A stretch of DNA of 44,287 nucleotides from Candidatus Omnitrophota bacterium. GTDB taxonomy: Bacteria > Omnitrophota > Gorgyraeia > Tantalellales > Tantalellaceae. Below the pieces are notes generated by a model. The model did not search any database. It was not told the DNA's origin and worked only from the letters and a program-made list of their open reading frames with translations. Each line of letters begins with the position of its first letter. Position 1 is the first letter of the stretch. Both the position numbers and the translations under genes were made by a program. The stretch spans positions 1 to 44,287 of the forward strand of contig JAQUQS010000015.1 of NCBI GenBank assembly GCA_028715965.1, in the 5' to 3' direction. This document shows, piece after piece, positions 40,913 to 44,287 of the stretch.

Positions 40913-41006
40913 GGAGAGGTGGCTGAGTGGCTGAAGGCAACGGTTTGCTAAACCGTCGTAGGGTGTTAAAGCCCTACCGAGGGTTCAAATCCCTCCCTCT
41001 CCGCCA
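40913..41006 (+). tRNA. tRNA-Ser (anticodon GCT)
   Basis: The acceptor stem GGAGAGG/CCTCTCC, the GGCTGAGTGGCTGAAGGC D-arm of class II tRNAs, anticodon loop TTGCTAA (anticodon GCT, reading AGC/AGU), a long variable arm and the GGTTCAAATCC T-arm are all present; G discriminator and CCA are encoded. The AT-rich accessory region starts just downstream, consistent with integration at this tRNA. Confidence 0.95.
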
Positions 41007-41190
41007 TATATTTTTTATAGCCCATTATTTATCGTAATCCCTTTTCTTATAATCTCTTGTAATAAGCTACTTGTTTAGCAAACGTCACCTGTCAGCCACG
41101 CGCCACAACTCTCCTTGAGTATAAAGGCAGGGCAAGGTCTTTGTTTTTAGTCCCCATTTCGTCCCCAATCGGTCCCCAAGGATAATGTAA

Positions 41191-41219
41191 TTGAGCAATT
41201 CGCTTAATAGCTATAAAAT
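41191..41219 (+). promoter_or_regulatory. Probable promoter of the DUF4238 gene
   Basis: TTGAGC (41191-41196) and TAAAAT (41214-41219) are 17 bp apart, about 85 nt before the GTG start. The region from 41007 to 41190 shows no gene; it contains three GTCCCC-type repeats (about 41149-41178) that could be the remains of an integrase end or att-flanking DNA. Confidence 0.5.
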
Positions 41220-41303
41220 ATTAAAGAATAATTCCAATTTACTATTTTAGGCGTAGGCTACGGTGTATGCAGAGAGAAGGGCAGTCTTACTGAAGGAGCA
41301 AAA

Positions 41304-42353
41304 GTGGCAAAACACAGTTTCCCCAAAAACCAACATTATGTTCCGCAGTCGATACTTAAGGGATTTGCTCATGGGAAAAAGAAAAAAGTGTGGGCGTATG
41401 ATAAGCACACAGATAATATTTTTGAGACACAGATAAGAAATATCGCAGCTGAAACAGGCTTTTATGATATTTCTGGCAAGGAGCTCTCGGAAAAACTAAT
41501 GAAAGATGATAAGTTTGAAAAAAATGACCTGCCCCAAGAGGTCATAGATTTTTTAAAAACAGGAAATTATACGATAACAATGGAGGAAAAGTTTAATAAA
41601 CTTGAGGATAAGGCTGCTAGTATTGTCGAGAAAATGATAAAAGCAGATGCAATATCTGGTTTGACAGAAGAGGAGAAAGTTATATTTGGATTATTTTTGG
41701 CGGTTCAGCAACTCAGGGTCAAAGTAACTGCATTACAAATAAGACAAATGTTTAATGGCATAAAAGAGCACTGCGTAAAGATGGGATTTACAGAAGGACA
41801 GATAGACAAAAGTATGGCGATGGATAAAACAGACCTAAAGATGTTCCATTTAAGGACGATAATGAAGGCGGATAGAAATCTCCCGCAGTTTCTTAACAAA
41901 AAATGGATATTATTAAAAGCTCCAGAGCGTGAAAACCTCTATATAGGGGACAACCCAGTAACGCTGCAAAATCAGAATGATTATTCTCCATATGGTAACC
42001 TCGGATTGGCGGTCAAGGGGATAGAAATATATTTTCCTATTTCCCATAAATATGAACTTGCATTATTTTGTCCCTCCATCGAAGAAGCATTTCTCGAACT
42101 AGAGGATAAACTAAAGGAATTCCCCCACTATGAACCCAAAATCGGACGTGCCTACTTAAATGAAATGATAGAAGGTTTTAAATCGGGCAGAAGTGTTACC
42201 TTACAACGTGAAATGGTGGAGAATTTAAATTATTTACAAGTAATGTTTTCTTGTCGTTTCGTTTTTTCTCAAAGTAACAATTTTGAGATTGTTAGAAAAA
42301 TGATAGAAAACCGGGAAGAGTATAGAGGGTTTCTCAAGATGGAATGGCATTAA
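41304..42353 (+). CDS. DUF4238 domain protein
   Basis: The protein begins MAKHSFPKNQHYVPQSILKGFA, the conserved opening of DUF4238 (HYVPQ...L..F), followed by WAYDKHTDNIF and RNIAAETGFYD, then an alpha-helical middle and a C-terminal part with ILLKAPERENLYIGDNPVTL and IYFPISHKYELALFCP. Length of 349 aa fits. The function of DUF4238 is not established; it is patchily distributed and often sits in accessory islands, so a defence or stress role is only a guess. The start is GTG 41304, 5 nt after AAGGAG. Codon use is AT-rich compared with genes left of tRNA-Ser, a sign of transfer. Confidence 0.8.
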   Translation: MAKHSFPKNQHYVPQSILKGFAHGKKKKVWAYDKHTDNIFETQIRNIAAETGFYDISGKELSEKLMKDDKFEKNDLPQEVIDFLKTGNYTITMEEKFNKLEDKAASIVEKMIKADAISGLTEEEKVIFGLFLAVQQLRVKVTALQIRQMFNGIKEHCVKMGFTEGQIDKSMAMDKTDLKMFHLRTIMKADRNLPQFLNKKWILLKAPERENLYIGDNPVTLQNQNDYSPYGNLGLAVKGIEIYFPISHKYELALFCPSIEEAFLELEDKLKEFPHYEPKIGRAYLNEMIEGFKSGRSVTLQREMVENLNYLQVMFSCRFVFSQSNNFEIVRKMIENREEYRGFLKMEWH

Positions 42354-42379
42354 AGATGAGTGGGCCTAGCAAGTTATGG

Positions 42380-42408
42380 TTAACAAATTTTGATAAGAGG
42401 GGTATAAT
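42380..42408 (+). promoter_or_regulatory. Promoter ahead of a short leader RNA
   Basis: TTAACA (42380-42385) and a perfect TATAAT (42403-42408) are separated by 17 bp. Transcription would start near 42415, giving a transcript of about 100 nt up to the terminator at 42480-42513. Confidence 0.65.
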
Positions 42409-42446
42409 AAAGCACATAGAAACTTTTACCCTTACATAGTGAGGTG

Positions 42447-42473
42447 ATGGTGAAGAAAAGTATTTTTGGGTAA
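42447..42473 (+). CDS. Possible 8-codon leader peptide
   Basis: ATG GTG AAG AAA AGT ATT TTT GGG TAA encodes MVKKSIFG, preceded by GTGAGG. It lies between a good promoter and an intrinsic terminator, the place of a leader peptide in attenuation systems. It could be chance given its size. The RNA might instead act as a small regulatory RNA. Confidence 0.3.
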   Translation: MVKKSIFG

Positions 42474-42479
42474 ATTATG

Positions 42480-42513
42480 GGCAATCCTGGCTTAGGCTGG
42501 GGTTGCCTTTTTT
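42480..42513 (+). terminator. Intrinsic terminator or attenuator upstream of the zinc-ribbon membrane protein gene
   Basis: GGCAATCC (42480-42487) pairs with GGGTTGCC (42500-42507, one wobble) and is followed by six Ts. It ends the leader RNA that starts near 42415 and lies 60 nt before the gene at 42574. Confidence 0.75.
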
Positions 42514-42532
42514 GTGGATAGTTGGGCAGAAA

Positions 42533-42566
42533 TTTGTGTGTGTGCGTGTGTGTGGTGGGGGGGGGG
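42533..42566 (+). repeat. TG microsatellite followed by a run of ten G
   Basis: Alternating TG (42534-42554, one C interruption) runs into GGTGGGGGGGGGG, with ten consecutive G at 42557-42566. It ends 7 nt before the GTG start at 42574, where a Shine-Dalgarno is expected. Such tracts change length during replication. Confidence 0.85.
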
Positions 42567-42573
42567 ATAAACT

Positions 42574-44169
42574 GTGATTGAAAAAATTTGGGAAAACATA
42601 CTTGCTTCTAATGAGTACGAAGAACCACTAGTGCACAAAGAAAAAGTTGATGATGTGATTTCTTTGATGTTAAAGCATAAGGTTGACCCCTCAAAGTTTT
42701 CAGGAAACCTTTTACTTTTACTTTCTGGAGGCTTTGCTGTAGACCAAATCCAAATGCCATCAACAAAGTCAATACACCAATACAAATTCTCCCACAGCAG
42801 ACCTGGGAACATGCCATTTTGGTTAATAGCTGGATTCCCGGATTTTGTAATGTGGTTTCAAGAAAAAATAGATAAAGACATAACAGAAACTGAGTTTATT
42901 GTCCTGCTGTCATCCTTATTTGGAATTGAGATAAAAGATGGTGGTGATGCAGATAAAAAGCTGTCAAAAATAGAAGATTACCCCATACAATATTGGGGAA
43001 ACGCTATTGAAAAATATACTACCGAGGTTGGAAAAGCACTTGAAACATCTGTTAGTGGAGGGTCTTCTAATGACATTTATTTGGCCTCAGATTTTTTTGG
43101 GGCAATAGGCGAAGACAGCAACTTTACGCTAATCGCTAGTATGGTTACAAAATATTATTTGGAACTAAAAAAGAGTTATGGGAAATGTTTCCCAGATGAG
43201 ACTTCCTTGTTAGCCATCACCGGAATACTTGATGCGAATGTCTATATATTTACTACAAAACAAATAAAATATGCTCAAATCATAGATATTGCAAAAGATA
43301 CCGTAAATGGTAAAGATAGGCTTCTAGATTTCATAATCAAGCTAGAAGTATTAATCTTTTCCATTGAGAGCCCCGAGTTCCCTTATGAAGATGTCAAAGA
43401 GTCTTGTGAATCTCAAGAGAAGGCAATTAGACTAGCAATCAAGAAGGCTACAGATGTTTATGGTGGAGAAAAAATGATTGAGGATTCCGTTCGACTTTTT
43501 ATGGGAAACCCACAATTTTCTAGGATAAGAAAGGATGCGGGTGTTATTTGGGATAAGATGGAAGGTGGCAGGTGTTGTCCTAAATGTGGCAAAACTTATG
43601 ATGACAGTTGGAGGGTCTGTCTTGCTTGCGGAGATACCTTAACTGAAAGGGGAGCGGAGCAAGAAGATAGCGTGCTCACTAAGATAAAATCGCGAAACAG
43701 GAAAATTAGAAACATGCCCCTTGCCTATATAATTGTTGGTATTTTGGTAGGTTTTTTTTATCAAATGTGGGGAATAGTTGGTGGAATAATAGCTTTTCCC
43801 ATAGCAGTATTCGTAAATATGTCAATTGGAGCTACTCAGGGTGTTAGATTGTGGAATCAATGCCGAAAAGACTACTCTCTCCTCCGTGTAAATGGATACC
43901 CAAAAGAAGAAGCGTTGTTAACTCTCTCACAATCATTTCATCCAGAATTAAGCAAGAACATTCACAGTCAGATAATACAAAAATTCGATAGTGTTGATTT
44001 GTTGGTTAATTTTTTTACGGGCGCACTTCCTGAGAATAAAAGGGAAGAAGCTTCAGCTGTAAATATTCTAAACAGGACTACAATTGTCCGAAATCGTAAT
44101 GGAACATATTCGGTTAAGACAAATAGAAACAAGTCAATTCAGATACGTCCATTTCCAGAAAGGAATTAA
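42574..44169 (+). CDS. Unknown protein with zinc ribbon and membrane segment
   Basis: I do not recognise a family. The 531 residues contain a long, mostly helical N-terminal region (about 1-325), a zinc ribbon CCPKCGKTYDDSWRVCLACG (about 333-352), two closely spaced hydrophobic segments (LAYIIVGILVGFFYQMWGIVGGIIAFPIAVFV, about 385-416) that probably cross the membrane, and a C-terminal region of about 115 residues. The start GTG 42574 is preceded only by the ten-G tract as a Shine-Dalgarno. The gene is AT-rich, like DUF4238 upstream, and lies about 220 bp from it on the same strand. A membrane-linked defence effector is possible, but nothing shows it. Confidence 0.6.
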   Translation: MIEKIWENILASNEYEEPLVHKEKVDDVISLMLKHKVDPSKFSGNLLLLLSGGFAVDQIQMPSTKSIHQYKFSHSRPGNMPFWLIAGFPDFVMWFQEKIDKDITETEFIVLLSSLFGIEIKDGGDADKKLSKIEDYPIQYWGNAIEKYTTEVGKALETSVSGGSSNDIYLASDFFGAIGEDSNFTLIASMVTKYYLELKKSYGKCFPDETSLLAITGILDANVYIFTTKQIKYAQIIDIAKDTVNGKDRLLDFIIKLEVLIFSIESPEFPYEDVKESCESQEKAIRLAIKKATDVYGGEKMIEDSVRLFMGNPQFSRIRKDAGVIWDKMEGGRCCPKCGKTYDDSWRVCLACGDTLTERGAEQEDSVLTKIKSRNRKIRNMPLAYIIVGILVGFFYQMWGIVGGIIAFPIAVFVNMSIGATQGVRLWNQCRKDYSLLRVNGYPKEEALLTLSQSFHPELSKNIHSQIIQKFDSVDLLVNFFTGALPENKREEASAVNILNRTTIVRNRNGTYSVKTNRNKSIQIRPFPERN

Positions 44170-44287
44170 GTCAGACGTGTTGGGTAAGCATATAAGAATA
44201 AAAGAGTTATGAGGTAAATGCAAAAAAGGTGCAAGGAAAAACCTCTTTTTGTTGTCTCTAATAATAGGGACATATAACAAAAGGAGG
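44170..44287 (+). other. Intergenic end of the window with a ribosome binding site for the next gene
   Basis: No gene is seen in this stretch. The last bases, AAAAGGAGG (44279-44287), form a strong Shine-Dalgarno site, so a further plus-strand gene most likely starts just beyond the window. Confidence 0.55.

Noticed and set aside
41149-41200. Remnant of an integrase gene in the GTCCCC repeats
   Set aside because: The antisense translation vaguely resembles an integrase tail, but no frame extends far enough; kept only as a hint in the island finding.

Overview
The window comes from a Gram-negative (diderm) bacterium with lipid A and heptose-containing LPS (lpxD, hldD, a heptosyltransferase-like GT9), a sigma70-type promoter grammar (several TTGAxx-N17-TATAAT pairs) and AGGAGG ribosome binding sites. 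Gene style (RGG/zinc-ribbon small protein, many polysaccharide glycosyltransferases, radical SAM peptide maturase) would fit an uncultivated lineage such as Omnitrophota or another deep diderm phylum; this placement is a guess and no rRNA is present.

Layout. 1-340: unassigned sequence ending in a terminator. 344-5600: tRNA-Arg(CCG), HU, lpxD, hldD, a diguanylate cyclase, a ferritin-like protein and a PabC-like enzyme. 5698-7095: a repeat zone around tRNA-Arg(ACG): two 105-bp units carrying the tRNA 5' end, two 291-bp units, and single copies of a palindromic module. 7261-9142: GT9 enzyme, a nested inverted-repeat (MITE-like) element and an HdeD-like membrane protein. 9311-12947: NDH-2, DoxX, a Cys/Gly-motif precursor peptide and a radical SAM/SPASM maturase, read here as an SbtA/SbtM-like RiPP cassette. 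12938-14179: a convergent S41 homologue that seems to lack its catalytic dyad. 14347-25432: tightly spaced genes for lipid-linked glycosylation (GT2, methyltransferase, YfhO-like protein) running into a CusCBA-type metal efflux set and ugd. 25464-34207: a phosphate regulon (phoB, phoR, small membrane protein, porin, pstSCAB, phoU) with three 11-bp-periodic Pho boxes. 34369-39250: surface sugar genes (CDP-paratose epimerase-like, methyltransferase-GT2 fusion, GT-C enzyme and partner). 39378-41006: tadA, two small nucleic-acid-type proteins, more copies of the repeat module and tRNA-Ser(GCT). 41007-44287: an AT-rich accessory stretch with a DUF4238 protein and an unknown zinc-ribbon membrane protein, probably acquired next to the tRNA.

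How it works together. The Pho boxes share one geometry (four direct repeats of KTMAC at 11-bp period; last repeat starts 15 nt before the -10), which ties the porin operon and pstS to PhoB. The box upstream of phoB points the other way and has a correctly spaced -10 on the minus strand. The most unusual items are the precursor/maturase pair with an attenuator hairpin between them, and the dispersed structured module that sits inside varying stems next to two tRNA genes.
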